Shown here: one piece after another, positions 12,786-47,517 of the stretch
How positions within the stretch are numbered: position 1 is the stretch's first letter
How the letters are laid out: each line of letters starts with the position of its first letter
NCBI RefSeq assembly: GCF_021130785.1
Contig: NC_060213.1
Location: 67,127,001 to 67,191,000, forward strand
Origin: Homalodisca vitripennis
Taxonomy: Eukaryota; Arthropoda; Insecta; Hemiptera; Cicadellidae
Direction: 5' to 3'
Length of the DNA stretch: 64,000 bases
Notes under the pieces: generated by a model
Databases searched by the model: none
Seen by the model: the letters and a program-made list of their open reading frames with translations, nothing else
Told to the model about the DNA's origin: nothing
Position numbers and translations under genes: made by a program

Positions 12786-15709
12786 GTATACGTTTATCTG
12801 CACGCGTGTATGATACTTCTTGTCTCTACGAAGCAAAAAGTATATACATTCATTAGTTTCAAAAAATAATTCAGTCAAAAGTATCTAATTTATGCCCTCT
12901 TAGCCAAATTCCTTGCTAAAGTAATTAAGGCACCATAGTTCAGGGTTGGACGTAAAAATATTAGTAATTGTTTATAAGTGATATTTTTATTGACACTTGG
13001 GTGCAATAACATTTTTTATTTAAACATCATTACTTTGTAGTTTAAGAATTCTTTTTTCAGTGTTATCACTCACAGCCAATGAAAATAAAAATGTTAAAAA
13101 TAAAAATACAGTATGTGATAGAACATTTTATTCATTTAAGAAACTTAACACTAGGGCCAAAATAAGAAAAACCATTGGACGCACTGTTAAATTTAATTTA
13201 AGCTCATGTTTGTTTAAGGTGACAAAATGAGTATTTAAATCAGACAACTTAAATAAAAAGATGTATAGTTATAGAATTTATAGATAAACGATGTTCTCCC
13301 TTCCTTATTACACTCTTTTTCATATTAATTTTTTATGATATTTCGTATCGTCCAAAAAATTATCAAATATAGTGAAAAGAAATATAATTCAGTTATATGA
13401 CTGTTATTTTTACAAATAGTAACCGTAATCTTCGAGGACAACGACACCATCCGGCGCCAATACTCGTCCCTTCATTTTGTCTGAAAATAGCCCAAGTGTG
13501 GAGAAATAAACGGGGAATCTGTACGTAAACTTTATACTAAGTATAAGTATATTAACTTTAAGTATACTTACTTATGAAAAATTCTATAATCAAGAAAATG
13601 ACTATGACGCCACTGTACCCGGTGGCGAATGATATCGATGTAATTTTTATTATTTTTTAAGGCACAAAACTGTGGCAAAATTTTATATTATTTATTGAAT
13701 AATAAATAATAGGTTAATTATTCAATAATAATAGGTGAATAATATTGAATAATAATTAGGTTGAATCTCAACCTAAGCACAGTGATATTATGTATACATT
13801 TGGACGCTTTACTAATAAGATGATAGTAATGTTTACGTTTCAAATAACTTAATTTCATTATATGCATGTAAATTATTTCGAATGAATAAAAGCCGCTCCA
13901 AATATTGGGTGTGTAGGTTGACTAAATGACATGGAACGAATATTTAACTTTATTTATTACGTAAGAATATCATATGAGAACACTTTACATTGTTGTATAT
14001 AAAGAAGTTTGTCGTGTTCTTCAGACTATTTTAGATGCAGTGAACTAATATGTGATGTTGTGTCAACTAACAATATAATGTAATGATCGATTAAATAGTT
14101 GAGCAGTTATGTTTGAAGGAAACATACCTTTTCTCAGTAACCACATTTCATAGTTTCCGTTCATGATTTATATTAGCTTATTTATGGTTAAAACACTACA
14201 ACAGTTTATTGATGAAATAACTTGCATATGTTTAACATAGTTTGAAAGATCTATGATTCTGGTAAAATACCAAGAATATTATATTTACATATTTTTATAT
14301 CACGCCTCACAAAACCTACATCCGATATTTTGAGTCATGAACATCTGGGTTAAGAAGCTTTCGGGTTTAAGAAAATTCTTTACGGTGTAGTACATTATAG
14401 AATCTGAAATATTAAAGTATGTAGAAAGTTCTTCTACTCACTTCTTCATCATCTCCTTCCAATCACTCCTTCTTGGGTTTATTAATCTAAACATATGTTA
14501 GCTCACAAAGTCTTAGAAATGTTGGCTACATCATGCTTCTAGCCAATTAGCTCATGAGTCTTTCAGATCACTATAACCTTTAGTTTGTTGGAATGTTCTC
14601 GTATATGGAAATCCTTGGGAAGATATTGGGATCTTGGAGTGAATTATCTTTGAACACTTTCATATGTAGGGTTTCCAGCTCTAATAAACTTTTATTTTTG
14701 AGTTGGGTTACCGAAGAAGGCTTTTAGCCCCAAAATGATCCTTAATTATATTACTTCCTGGATTATGAGAACCCGAAACATCTTTCTTCAGCGTATTAAA
14801 ATGTCTACCCGATTTCAACTATTTGCTTCTAGAATCAACCAGATTCTAACAATCGTACAATTTACGGTATTTGAATCCTCCTGGTCTCTTGAGAGATTTA
14901 CAAAGAACTTTAGTCAAGAACCGGAAATGTTTTGAACAAAACCTCTTGTAATATACTTTAAAACTTGCATGAAGATTGGCCTTTGGTATTAGTTAAGTTA
15001 GACTTTTTACTCATTAAAACACATAAAAGTAATATATCTAATCGAGAAAAAAATAAAAATCGTCTTCCATAATAGAAAACATAACATTTATTTACATATT
15101 ATTTATAGATAAATATATCTAAAAAAGAACATTGTTATTGGTATAGTATTTTGTATATACAGATTCCACTAAGAACAGGCTGCATGTAAGATACATACAT
15201 ATCATATCATATCATGCATATCTTCTTTTGGTGTCTTCATTATCCTCAGGCTTCGAATGTGACAGTTAACTTTAGAAAATTATTGAAATATTTCTTAATA
15301 ATTTTAAATAATCCCGGTTTTACAATCTTAAAAACCACCTAATTGTAGGGAAAGAAACTAAAACTCGTTATAAGAAACAAAATGTATAGTGTTTATGATT
15401 ACATTAAAATATTAGTATTTAAATATGTCATGGATTAAGTAACATTATTTCCTGCAAAACCATCTGGAAACTATTGTAATATTTGGATTGTATAAGTATT
15501 GGTGTGAGGACATTAAACTATGGATAAAAGTAAATTTAAGTTCACTCGTTTAAACTTGATTTGAATACTACACATCAAGTGCAGTCTCTCCCACTTAGTG
15601 TTGACCTGAGAGCAATTAACGGATATAATATATACGCTCCCCCTTTTACCTGTAGATTAAACATAAGTTCAGGTTATTTATGATGTTAGAGTTATTTTTT
15701 AAGAAAACA
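12783..15709. other. AT-rich sequence downstream of the P450 gene
   Basis: No gene seen. AAT-rich interrupted palindromes lie at 13685-13760, and a short CATAT/ATCAT repeat at about 15197-15216. Confidence 0.5.
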
Positions 15710-15715
15710 TTTATT
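15710..15715 (-). promoter_or_regulatory. candidate poly(A) signal for the P450 gene
   Basis: AATAAA on the minus strand about 240 nt past the P450 stop codon. Such hexamers are common by chance in DNA this AT-rich, so this is only a positional candidate. Confidence 0.35.
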
Positions 15716-15840
15716 TTGAGGCTTTTCAATCATGCGTATAGTTTAAATGACTTCAAAAAATATGCAAAATAGTTGAGCAACTTTTTCAACTATATATGTA
15801 TATTGTGGAAGTTTATCAAGCTATCTTCTATAACCAAAGG

Positions 15841-15936
15841 AAAGTTGTCACTAACGTAAAAACTATTCGAGCTAAATTTACTTTAATTACTATAATACTT
15901 TACAAACTTATAACTATGCCTATACTTTTTTACTTA
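15841..15936 (+). repeat. 96-bp direct repeat, copy 1
   Basis: Starts AAAGTTGTCACTAACGTAAA and ends CTTTTTTACTTA. It is almost identical to 16588-16683 (a few mismatches). It lies about 20 bp beyond the P450 stop codon, so it is likely within the 3'UTR. Confidence 0.85.
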
Positions 15937-15955
15937 TAATGGGCTTGTTCGTATT

Positions 15956-36396
<20,441 letters not shown>

Positions 36397-36471
36397 TATA
36401 ATGAATATTTGAAAAAAACCTTTGAACAAGAACACAACTGTTTGCGGTTTTACTGAAATAAAAGCGTTAAC

Positions 36472-36535
36472 CATGAAATGAAATGAAAAATGTCTTTATT
36501 AGAGGCGAAGTTAGGACTATAAAGTCCATGACCAT
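36472..36535 (-). mobile_element. 3' end of a related LINE-like element
   Basis: On the minus strand it reads GGACTTTATAGTCCTAACTT, then CGCCTCTAATAAAGACA and the tail TTTCATTTCATTTCATGG. It shares the box order and spacing of 24961-25043 but has a different tandem tail. Confidence 0.55.
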
Positions 36536-37985
36536 GTTCTGAACTCAATAAAATTTATTTTGTATATAACATTTATTTAACGGGATCAACTAATACGTGA
36601 TATAATACCTAAATACTGTCTTCAAATTTTATGTCATTCATTTATAGATCATATATACACATTCAATGCACTTTCTCTTACGTCATTTTATATAGTGTAC
36701 CAGTACAGCTGCTTAAAATTTGCCATTTTCGTGGAACTAGAGACCTGGTTTGACCTGTGAGTGTTGTAACATATTTATGATCCATGTCTGGTTTTGAAGT
36801 CCGTTTTAGAAGTTATAAAGGAGAGGAATCCAACAAAACAAACGACAGATGTGAGTCTAACGTCATGAATTACAGAAGAGATTGAGGGTAAACCTCAATT
36901 TAGTATCCATATGGTTGTATACTTAATTGATTATCGTAGTGAACTAACAGGCGTGTTGTAAAGTTTTATTCAGTTTGGAAGTATTCGACCTTTCTCTTTT
37001 GGAATGATAAGACTGCGGCATGGTAAATTTGCTTTTAGATGTGGAATGCTGCTGATGAAACATTCATTTGGAAAACGGTTTTTTAGCAGATATATTACAT
37101 AAAATTACTGATTCAAAAAAAATTCAGCATTTTATAAGTAATTATTTGAATTACGAATTATCAAATTTATATAATATTAAACATTTAATAAGAGAGGAAA
37201 ATTAATATACGGTACCTACATCAACGTTATTTCCTTATTATGGTTTTCAAAAATTTCATTGCAAAGCAGCTAATTTTTTATATAATCAATCTTAGATAGT
37301 AGAATATGTAGATCGTATGGGGTAATTATATATTATAATTATGTTACAAATTTGTACATAAGTCATACAATGATTTGCATATTAACTTATATGCTATCAA
37401 TGGTATTTATTTAATTGAAGATCCAGTAGAATATCCCATACAAACGGTAATTTGGTTAATTTTAGGAAGAAAAATGCTATCTGAAACTAATGAGAAATAT
37501 TAACCACGATAATGTATTCGGTGTTTAAACTAAAAATCAGACATTGGTTTTGGATAACAAATTTTAAACAATTTCTGCTTGACCATGTATTTTTTACATT
37601 TAAGTTAAATTTAACATTGTTTCTTATTTTTGTAAAAATTGCAACTATTTTAGTTAAAATCATATACGGTTAAACACTAAACAGTAGGAAAAGGGATATT
37701 TCAAATATAGTCATGATTCCTAATTTTTGGAGATAAAAATAATTGAATATAAATTATTAGGTTCAGATGTCTTATTTGCACAACTCTGAGGGTACAATAA
37801 CTCACAACGTTCGAATTTTAATATAATCCCAATACTTTTATACATTTATAAAATCCATAACCTTGAAAGCTTACAAAAAATGTGATACAATCATATAAAT
37901 TCATTAGTGAATCGATTTAGTCAAAATTAATCAGAAGTTTGTTAACATATTTACGTCCAAGGAATCAATTTTATACGTATATAGC

Positions 37986-38033
37986 TTTAAAATGACGTTT
38001 AAAATGACGTCTTAAAATGACGTTTAAAATGAC
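37986..38033. repeat. four tandem TTTAAAATGACG boxes
   Basis: The 11-13 bp unit TTTAAAATGACG occurs four times; the last ends GACC. Two copies carry TGACGTTT and one TGACGTC, the core of CREB/ATF sites. Whether these are used is unknown. Confidence 0.7.
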
Positions 38034-38089
38034 CTTAGAAGGTATAAAAAAGTAAAACAAATAAACGTTGCTACAAATTATTTGACAAT

Positions 38090-38900
38090 TTTAAGAAATA
38101 CGTAAATTTGTATTTATGTCATAAAATAAGCTATATAAAGTTTTGGCTCAAACGATAATGACCGCCATCTAGAAACGTTTTATTAGTTAATACTTCCTAA
38201 AAAAACTCAACCAAGCTATGTGCAAATACTGTCTCAGCCCCAAGTGTTTAACAGGTTTGTATCTGTTAATAACTACGGTAGTTATCGTGTTCAAAGTTAT
38301 ACTTGAAATATTTACTTCTTAAAGCTTCTTTCACCCAGTATCTGGAAATCTTATGAGACACCGTAAAAAAAAGATTAAATAAAAGTTGTTTGGAATTAAA
38401 TAATATATTTAAATAATGTATTGTTTTGCGTCATAATGGGAAAAAGTCGAGCTAAAAGTTTTGCTCAAAAGCAAATGAGAGACATCATGGAAATTTTGAT
38501 CGATTAACACTTAATAAAATACTCATATAAGCTATGTGAAAGATATAGCTTTGTACTAAGTTTAGTCAGGATGTTGTACAAATTACTTTATTTATCGTAT
38601 TCACAATTATTTACCGCATTCGGTATGCTACTTAAAACCTTTAAGAAACCATCCAGAAATCTTACGAGGAATTAAATAACACGTACAAATGTACCGTTTT
38701 GGGCCTTAGTCAAGAATTAATCAAGATAAATGTTTTGCTCGAATGATGATAGAAATTCGCATTCCTGAAACTTGTTACGGTTAAGACTGACGAACGAACA
38801 GTAATAAGCCACGGGCAAGTACTGCATTTTAATAAGTTTAGTTTAGATTCTTTTAAAATTACGGTGGTTATCGTGCTCACAAGCTTGCGTGATATCGGAG
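38090..38900. repeat. degenerate tandem repeat, unit roughly 270-310 bp
   Basis: Recurring landmarks: TTTTGGCTCAAACGATAATG (about 38141), TTTTGCTCAAAAGCAAATG (about 38459) and TTTTGCTCGAATGATGAT (about 38730). There is a second pair, CTGGAAATCTTATGAG (38341) and CCAGAAATCTTACGAG (38651). A third pair is ACGGTAGTTATCGTG (38275) and ACGGTGGTTATCGTG (38861). Spacing and order agree across the pairs, so this is a decayed tandem array or nested copies of one element. Confidence 0.5.
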
Positions 38901-40804
38901 CCAGCGTAAACTCCTGGCCGGCAGGTTGTTCCCCACCACCATCGTTACGTCACGACCGGTGGCTGACTTATCGCAGCAGGCATCTACACCTCCCATGCTT
39001 GTGTATTCAAAAATCTCAACACAACAAGTCATTGACTTCTGTAGTATGTTGTTTCATTAGTGACTAGGTAAGTAAACCAATGGTTATTATTTGTTTAACA
39101 TGGAAGCCTTTTATTACTTTACAGTGACGTAATGGTAAGTAAATACGAGTATTTAATATGACGTGAAAGTTTCTTTCAGTCTGCAATTCTAGTTATGACG
39201 GAACAGAACTAAATTTGGTGTTTGGTTCTCACCAAATAGTTGTTTCAGGTAATAATAGATTACATGTTTTCATGAGGTATTCTTTGAACCTAATAACAAT
39301 CCTAGTGTTTGTGAAGATAATTTTGTTCATTACGATTTATTTATAGAAGATTGTTTAAACAGAACAGATGAAACAGTCAATACCTCTAAAAGTGCAGATG
39401 GATGCATCGTTAAATTTCGGATCTTTTCCTACTTAGTTTAAAAATCAATCCAGTTACATGTCACAAACTTTATTAAAAAAAACGAAAACGCCTGAAGAGA
39501 AACAATCCATAATTAATTCAAGAAAAAGAATGTGAAGAGACCGAACAGAACAAAATTAGTACCTTTTGTTATTTTAGTGAGATTCTTGACAAGATTTACA
39601 GTAAGAGGCATTATTATATTCCTGTAGCAAATGGGAAACAATGGTATTTCATTTTGTAAAATCAACAAACCTATTAAGGAACCTCTTAAACTAAGTTTGT
39701 CGGTTTGCGTTAGTACATATTATGTACAAGTTAATATGTATTTGAAGAATTTTAACATTACAAAAACTGCGTTTATTTTAGTAAGAAATAAAAGTGATAT
39801 TTGTTGTAAGTCATTTACAGAGTTAAATTAAACTAACAATATCTCTCCAGTTTGTTGATTTGCAACTACACCAATCATAATGAGTTACAATATAAATATT
39901 GGTTGAGAAGAGCCAAATCAATATTAAAAACCTGTCAGAGCATGGTAAATAACAATAACGCACTTAGAATAAAAATACTATGTTCAAAGATAAAACCTGG
40001 ATTCATTATCGTACAGTCCCTTACTATAGTTCCCAGAGTACTAGTATGGGCACCTTAGAAACATCAATTTTTTAACATTGTCCAACAACCATTGTTTGAA
40101 TACATTTAAAATGAAATAGAGCTGTCATAGGTATAGTCTACGCAATCAGCAATGTGCCTACTTGTAAGAAAGGAAGCGTATATTGAATTCTATATTAACT
40201 TCATTCTAGATGGGTTTTGCGTAAGACCTGACGTTACCTAAATAGGGATAATCGAGGGTGTGGTAAACAATTGGTGATCCTACAGCAACAGAAACTGCTC
40301 AAACTTTTATGATTTCCTCAATTATGTCAGACTATAAAGATATTGTTCAACGTTTCCCACAAACACAGTGTATGTGGTAATGATCCATATCATGTAACAA
40401 CGGATTTACTGAAGCTTCTGCCCTCGATTGTGTTTCACATGGTGTTATTTTATCTGACAATAATCGTGTAAACAGGAAAATGTTTGAACTAATTGTTGCA
40501 GGGCCAATAAAACAGTCAATACAAAATCATTAAACGATAAAGATACTATTTTTATATATTTTAACACGATACACTTGCTTAGATCCATACGGAATAACTA
40601 GCTGAATAAGCGTGATTCTGAATAAACTCAAGCATTTCCTGAACCTGAAGGTTTTGTTATATCAATGGTCCATACATAACCTGATCAGATAAATATACTT
40701 TACCCTCAAAATTGTATGCAAACCATGTAAAGGATGTTTACAGAATGGAAAAAAAGTTGTGAAGCTCCATCTTTGCCTCAAAAAGTGCTTTACCTATGCT
40801 GTAT

Positions 40805-40836
40805 AGAGTGGTAAAGTCCTAAGTCTTTACCACTCT
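40805..40836. repeat. perfect 12-bp hairpin
   Basis: AGAGTGGTAAAG (40805-40816) and its exact reverse complement (40825-40836) flank an 8-nt loop. The loop sequence GTCCTAAGTCTT recurs 33 bp downstream. Confidence 0.75.
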
Positions 40837-42319
40837 CTCGCTGCGTTTGTCCTAAGTCTTTTGATAGAAATGTTGAAGCTGATCCACTGATCGTTGCAGG
40901 AGAGATTTTATCAATTTATATTATTATTATTATTGACATGGTGGAGTATAGTAAATACAAAAAGTAAAATAATTGAACTCAAGTTAAACAATATTTTCAT
41001 AGAGACAACTGAATGTTAAAATGGTTTTCTTATGGAATTTTTAAGTGATATAATGAATAGGTTGCATGTTAAATGACAGGTGAAACCAAAAAAAAGGATA
41101 ACTTTTGCTGCAAGTTTAGCAACGATTCGTATTCCTCACTTTGGAGGTCATGAAGATGCAAAAATCTCCCTGAAATTCCGCCATGAAGATGATTGCAATA
41201 GGCAGATTTCCATAAAGTCTCTCACAAATTACAAATGTGGGTTCTTGAAACTACTTTTAAGGTGCTCAGTTACAGTGTGTTGTATGCCAAGTCAATAATA
41301 CCAATGATTTGAATATGTTTTACTGTCTGGCTTCCAGATTTTATTCTTTTGCATTTTACATAGTGCAGTTAAGCATTTCGGCCACTGCAGGTAGAAAGCG
41401 AAGCTCTTATTGTATAAAGGAAATATTTGGAAGATGCAATATTAGAAACAATTTTACGGCGCAGCATAAGTCTTGAGGGATAGGTATATAATGATTCCAA
41501 GTTGCTGATCCTGGAATTCTAAATGCTGCATACGTACGAGGCACGGTGTTTTGTGTAGAGTATCGCTGATGCATTGTTATGTTTTGTTGAAGCTAAGGAT
41601 GATATGGAATCAATGAGTCATCAATAACACCCTAAATAAGGTTTAATGTAAAGTTTAACACTTGTGGGAAAGAAATACAATATGTAGTAATTCTTTTACT
41701 TCGTAAAATAATTCTAGTATGTGAGTTATGGAATGCTTGGCTCTCCAATTTACAAAGACTAATCCAGTATTACTTTTTACTCTTATGAGAGAACTGGTTA
41801 CAGTTTTCTCCTTTAAACTTATTTTTTTAAATAGAACACACGGTCTCAGATATTGTACGTTAGTTAAGTTATATATTTAACTGGTTCCACATATTTATTT
41901 ATAATTTTGATATTGAGCAAAAATATAAAAAATAAATGTTTACAGAATATATGTTTTTGTATTTAGACTGTCCCTTATTGATTACCAAAATCAATGATGT
42001 TTGTAAACCATAATCTAATTATTGATAAGTCTATGTACTATTTCATTCAAAAATAATTTCGACAATGCTCTTACAGAAGAAAGATAACGAGTTTATTTGG
42101 ACTTGTACAACGTGAATTTACGCCGACTTTAGGTTTAGGAGTAAAGTATCACAGCTTTTAATGTACATAGTGGTTTTATTAAACATATACTATTACAACT
42201 TTGATTATTAATTTACAAGTACTATGGCTTAGCATAAAATATAATTTAACGTGTAGTAAATATTTTTGGAAAACTACAAAACAATATTTTTCTAAATAGT
42301 TGGTTAGCGTAGACATAGT

Positions 42320-42523
42320 TTAATTTGTCAATAATTCAGGAACGGCTTCGTCAAATAAACATACGTTCGGATCCTCTAGGGAGCGTTGTGATGCATACCA
42401 ATTAGCATATTCACCGCGGAATAAATTATCTGACCTTGCACAGCCAAACTTGTTTGTTTGATAATATTTTGAATAATACCACATATTTTGATGACTCACC
42501 TTATATATTGTAGAAATAGCCAC
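42320..42523 (-). other. unidentified ORF, possible exon or element fragment
   Basis: Ends RGEYANWYASQRSLEDPN, then VCLFDEAVPELLTN and a stop. The composition is more protein-like than the surrounding frames, with acidic and aromatic residues and few runs. No family is recognised, no poly(A) signal follows closely, and no partner exon was found. Confidence 0.2.
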
Positions 42524-43318
42524 AATTTATTCAATAAAAGCTTCATCAATTCTAAAACTGCCGGATGTGGTTACGATTCTGTAATGGATTTAAGACTTTC
42601 ACTACAAGAACATCGCTTCTCTGCGAAGAAAGCTCGTTTCATCATTCAATTTTAAACAGAATTGGCTAAATGGCGTGTCAGTTTTGCAGAAACACAGAGA
42701 TACAGGCACAGGTGAAAGTTGCATTTTGTTGGATGTATACCCTTTCACTAACATCATCGATTATTTAAATTGGGCTTGACAGTTGGTCATCATTAATCAA
42801 TTCCAATATTTATTGAACAAGTTAATTAATTGGAGCAATTCTCACAAACAAATATTAAGACATTAACCTTCTACTAACGGAAGAGACATGATTTAAGAAA
42901 AATATTCACAAAGTTTCAATATAAACTTAGTTAATTTTACAAGTATTCCCTCCAAGCTTGAGGGTTCTAAGATATAAGGAATATTTGTACAGGAATATGT
43001 ATTACTACTAGCACTTACCAGCGAAAGCAATGGGCTTCAAACATTTTGTGTTATTCAAAAATTACATTTAGTGTGTGGTGTATTGCTTTGTGATTCCACC
43101 TGCAGTTACCAACAGTTTCACACTTACTTCCGTATTCTTTGCACGTGTGTGACCAATTCCGATTCCAGTGAATGATATTTCCGACGCCAATGTTGGGTAT
43201 GCCTTGTTCTCACGATCATGAAAAAATGTCAAAAAGTTTATATTTATACCCATTTTAACTTACTTCGTTCTCCGCATATTTTGTTCAGCAGTTTATTTTA
43301 CTGGTTCACGATGAAGTA

Positions 43319-43322
43319 AATA

Positions 43323-43378
<56 letters not shown>
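43319..43378. repeat. (AT)n microsatellite
   Basis: About 60 bp of AT with one GTA interruption near the start. Confidence 0.95.
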
Positions 43379-43379
<1 letters not shown>

Positions 43380-44139
43380 TACAAATGTTTGAAAATTCTG
43401 CATTACTCATACTTGGATTGGTTTTATAAAATGTTTAAATTTAGAGTGAAAGTCAGATGGTAGCTTTGTCTTTTACATATGACAGATTGTTTGCTATTAC
43501 TATTTGATCAAAACGTATTTAAACTATATTTTTACAAGTTTTAATTTTCTTATCTATATATTCTCTCACTCTGTGCTAAACAGTGGTTGCAGAAAGGGTT
43601 TAAAAAAGAAGCGTTGTTGCTATCAAGCCTGCGCTAAGCTTTCACGCTTTAAATTAAAACAATTTTAAAACAATGGTTGAGTTAATTAAACATACGATTG
43701 TGCTGTCATAAAACCAGGATGGAATATTTCACAATTGTATAGAACAATGGTGCGTAGCCCGGAGGGGTTTTCTAAACTCGTAAAATAGACGTTTATGTTA
43801 GCCAGGGACGGTAAGAATACTCGTTTCTAAGATAAATTTTATGATGTTCGGTTTAATAGTTTACGCGTGACAAATAGAATACTCACTTTTGCATTAAAAA
43901 ATTATTAGTGTTAGGATGTTAAAGGTACCGTAGCAATATTATAAAACCTTAAGGTTAGGAACATGTTACAAAATATATATTTATGAAGATGGATTTTTAT
44001 ATACGAGTAGATTTTTCATTACATCACCTTTTATCAGTCATACATTAATTTCCGGCTACGGTTGGTACAGAATTCTGAAATTGTTTCTCCTAGGACAAGG
44101 AGGTTATAAATTGACCTTTAAGGACCTTTGCGTTCCTTC

Positions 44140-44600
44140 CGAAGTGGTAGAATATTCTGGATGAGTTTAGTTTGGGGGAGTCTGGGGTAATGAGCCGCCT
44201 CCTATCGAGATCCGTACGGAAGAACTCAGAGCACTAATCCCAAGTCATGTCCCCTCGAATGGGAGGCCAGTACTGAAACAGACTCTCCAGTAGCAGGTTG
44301 GGACTGGCACGCCCTTATGTCTAGGCTAGAAAAAGCCTTTGACATATGGCGAACGAACCTCCAACAGTCATCTCCCACAGTAGACTAGACCGATCGAATT
44401 ACCCTTGAGCCCCATAATCTCAACATTTGCGGTTAATGATTTTCTGCTCCTTGACACCACAATGTTGCCCAGTGCATATCGGTTTTTGGTTGTGCCCAGT
44501 GGTAGGATCAACTGGAAGGTATAAACCAGCCAGAAGAGATCACTGCTGGGTTCGTACTCTGATCTACAGCTGAACTATTTTTGATCCTGTTAGGACTACC
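44140..44600. other. GC-richer island of unknown origin
   Basis: Base composition and word use differ sharply from the AT-rich flanks on both sides. No open frame or domain is recognisable. A mobile-element untranslated region is plausible. Smaller patches of similar composition occur at 46.97-47.17 kb and 49.80-49.92 kb. Confidence 0.35.
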
Positions 44601-47517
44601 TGAATCAATGGTATAGCACTATTTTTCTTAAACAAGTATTATGGGGCACTGAGTAAAAACGAGGTGCAAAGGATTAGTTTTACAACTGTCCTGGGCCATA
44701 GTCGTAGTTGAATCTTCTTTCTTCTTCTTCTAACTTCCTTTTCTGTTGCCACCTTTTAATTCTTCCTTATTTTACAGTGGCTTCAGCTACGTTTTCGGCC
44801 TTTGGTACTCTCGCCTTGTCGATCATTAAACTTGTCTGAGATAACAAAATTCTCAAAACTGCTGCTGTCCTTATTGATCTATCATAAAATGAAAATACTG
44901 CATCCTTGACACCAAAAACTTGTTTATTTTAGGTAGTTTGTTATATGGAATCTACTCCATTTTATATTGTTCGGGCAGTTCGGGTTCTTAGCATAACCAT
45001 TAAAGAATGTTTAAGCAGGTCATCTATTGAGAGAGGAATACTAGTTATGTTTATAACAAAGAGAAACAAAATAGAAAGATATGATCTAAGTAATTATGGA
45101 AGATATACTTCAATAAGAAATGCGTTAAGAGTTTTTATCAGCTATATACTGTATGTGTTTGTAGATCGTTGAAACTTGGGATTTTGGGGATTAGGTTGTA
45201 AAGTCAGAGCGAACAGAAGCTCCCAATAACCAGAAGGCTCAATGTCAGAAGGTTTCTTAAGTTTGATGTCTCGTTTCATTGCAGAAATTATATTTTATCC
45301 ATTTTAAGTGCTTCACTAGCCGAACGATTTCCAATGAAATTGTAAAATATGAAACTTATACCTACTAACTTATTTCTTATGTAAGTAAAATTCTATATGT
45401 AAACATATGGATAAATTTATATATAAGGAAATTAAAAATAAATTATATTAGGCCTCTTTAAAACTACTTATATTATCACTCATACGTCTGACTGGTGTTT
45501 ATAAAAATTTAGTAACTAATGTAATGTACTATAAATAAAACTCTACTTGGAGATACAAGGTCATTTACAAAACTATTTTCTTGAGAACTTCATATAGCAT
45601 GCTCGAATCTATTGATTCCTAAAACCAAACGATCTCGTTACGCATTTTATTCACAATACACAATGGTTACTCGAAAGATTTTCGAAGAATTCAAACTAAA
45701 TATTTTTTATGGTAATTTAAATTTTACTCCTTAATAGTACGAAGAGAAAATATAGTGGTTTCTTTTGTTTCAATCAAGGAGATAAATTGTAGATATGCGC
45801 AGTCGAGATTTACCGAGCTATTACTAGAGTACGTTTGATGGTTTCCTAATCTAACAATAATATGGAAAGAATTATTGTGAAGAAATGTAATGGTGAATTA
45901 AATAGATTATGAATCGTAGTATATGTAAAAGTATTCAATATTAGGGAACCAATTCATGAACTGTGTAAGTATATTTTCAACCTCGTTTTCATGTAAATGG
46001 TTTAGGAGTAGATTATGAAAACCTATGCGTATTTTACTATACCTTGTCTTGGTATGATCCTAGCATAAATCAAATTACGAGTTATACAGTACATTCTGTT
46101 GTAATGATTTGCAAGAACTTTTTATTCGTTTCAATCAATTACCATTAAGAAAATTTATAAGGATGCGAAGGAATGCATAAGATATACCTATATTAAAAAT
46201 GAACAGAAAAGTTCTGTACTATATTAAGAATAAAGTAACGAATAGAGGTATACAAAACGTTTTAATTACTTATTTTTATTACTATTTTTATTATTTTATA
46301 ACTTTATTTATGAAATATACTAAGTATCAGTGTATGCCTGATTATGTGGAAGATAAAAATATGCATTATTAAAATTATATACATATCTAGAATAAAACTA
46401 TCTTGAAATTGTAATAATCTCCTGATAGTGTATGATAATACAGTTCTGTAAAAACTCATTACTTCGAAAATAAATACACTGCAACTAAGAATTTCGCAAC
46501 CAATTTCAGTTTAATGCATCCCTTGTGTACACGCCTAATTTAAAGTTGGGTGTTGCGAGAAGTTGGTCCGAGAACTCGTTGCAATGTGTATTCGTCAAAC
46601 TTATATTTAAAGTTATACAATATGTTTTATGCAATAAGTATACTTTTAGTATATTTAAAAAGTTTTTGGTTTTTAAATGGAATTTTTTTAAATTACTAAA
46701 ATAAAACAACTCTGTATAAGGCTAATTACAAATATTACTTTAAATACAAATTTTAATCACTACAAAGCAAAGAAAATTATTACAAATAAAAGTACAATGC
46801 TATGAATTTGTATAAAAGCACAGTAAGCAGTGTTTGAGTAGTTTTTAGTTAGAGTTATACACAACATAGTGTTACGAATTAGTTCTGGAGCTCTGAAAGA
46901 ACTACGACCTTTCTTATCGTTTACTTCGACTCAATGTAGAATTAATCGTATGGGAGTGGAATGCTTTACGTAAAACTTGCAGAGCGGCCGTTCACATTCG
47001 TGACCGGTCCCAGGCGAAAGTAACCTGAGGGAACGAGATAGTGACTGCCGAAATTACGTCCTAATTGGCCATGGGTGGCAAGCCAACACTCGAATTCATC
47101 AGGAGATGATGAGGTGATAAGAACCTAGCCCTCCCCCATTTTTGAGTGCTGAAGAGCATGCTGCTTCCGTAAAGTAATATAGATAGATATCTTAACGATA
47201 AGAAAGTTGATAATGTCAAACCACTCTTAAAAACACACATTGCTCACGCAAAGGCTTATATAAGATAGCGTTCACTAAATTGTATTAGTTTTTCATACGT
47301 GAAGTGGCCAAAAGTGGTTTCGGCTGTTAATTTGAACGAAATCTATCCGTTGATTCCTATAATGAAGGAAGATAACAGAGATATAGAGAGAGAAAAAACT
47401 GATATTTGTCTATGCCTAGGTCTTTTTTCCTTTTACATTTCCTTCCATTTCATATTCGACTTCTTCACGCATGTTTCCTGCAAATTGTAAAATCCAATCT
47501 CTTGAAAGCCCTCTCTT

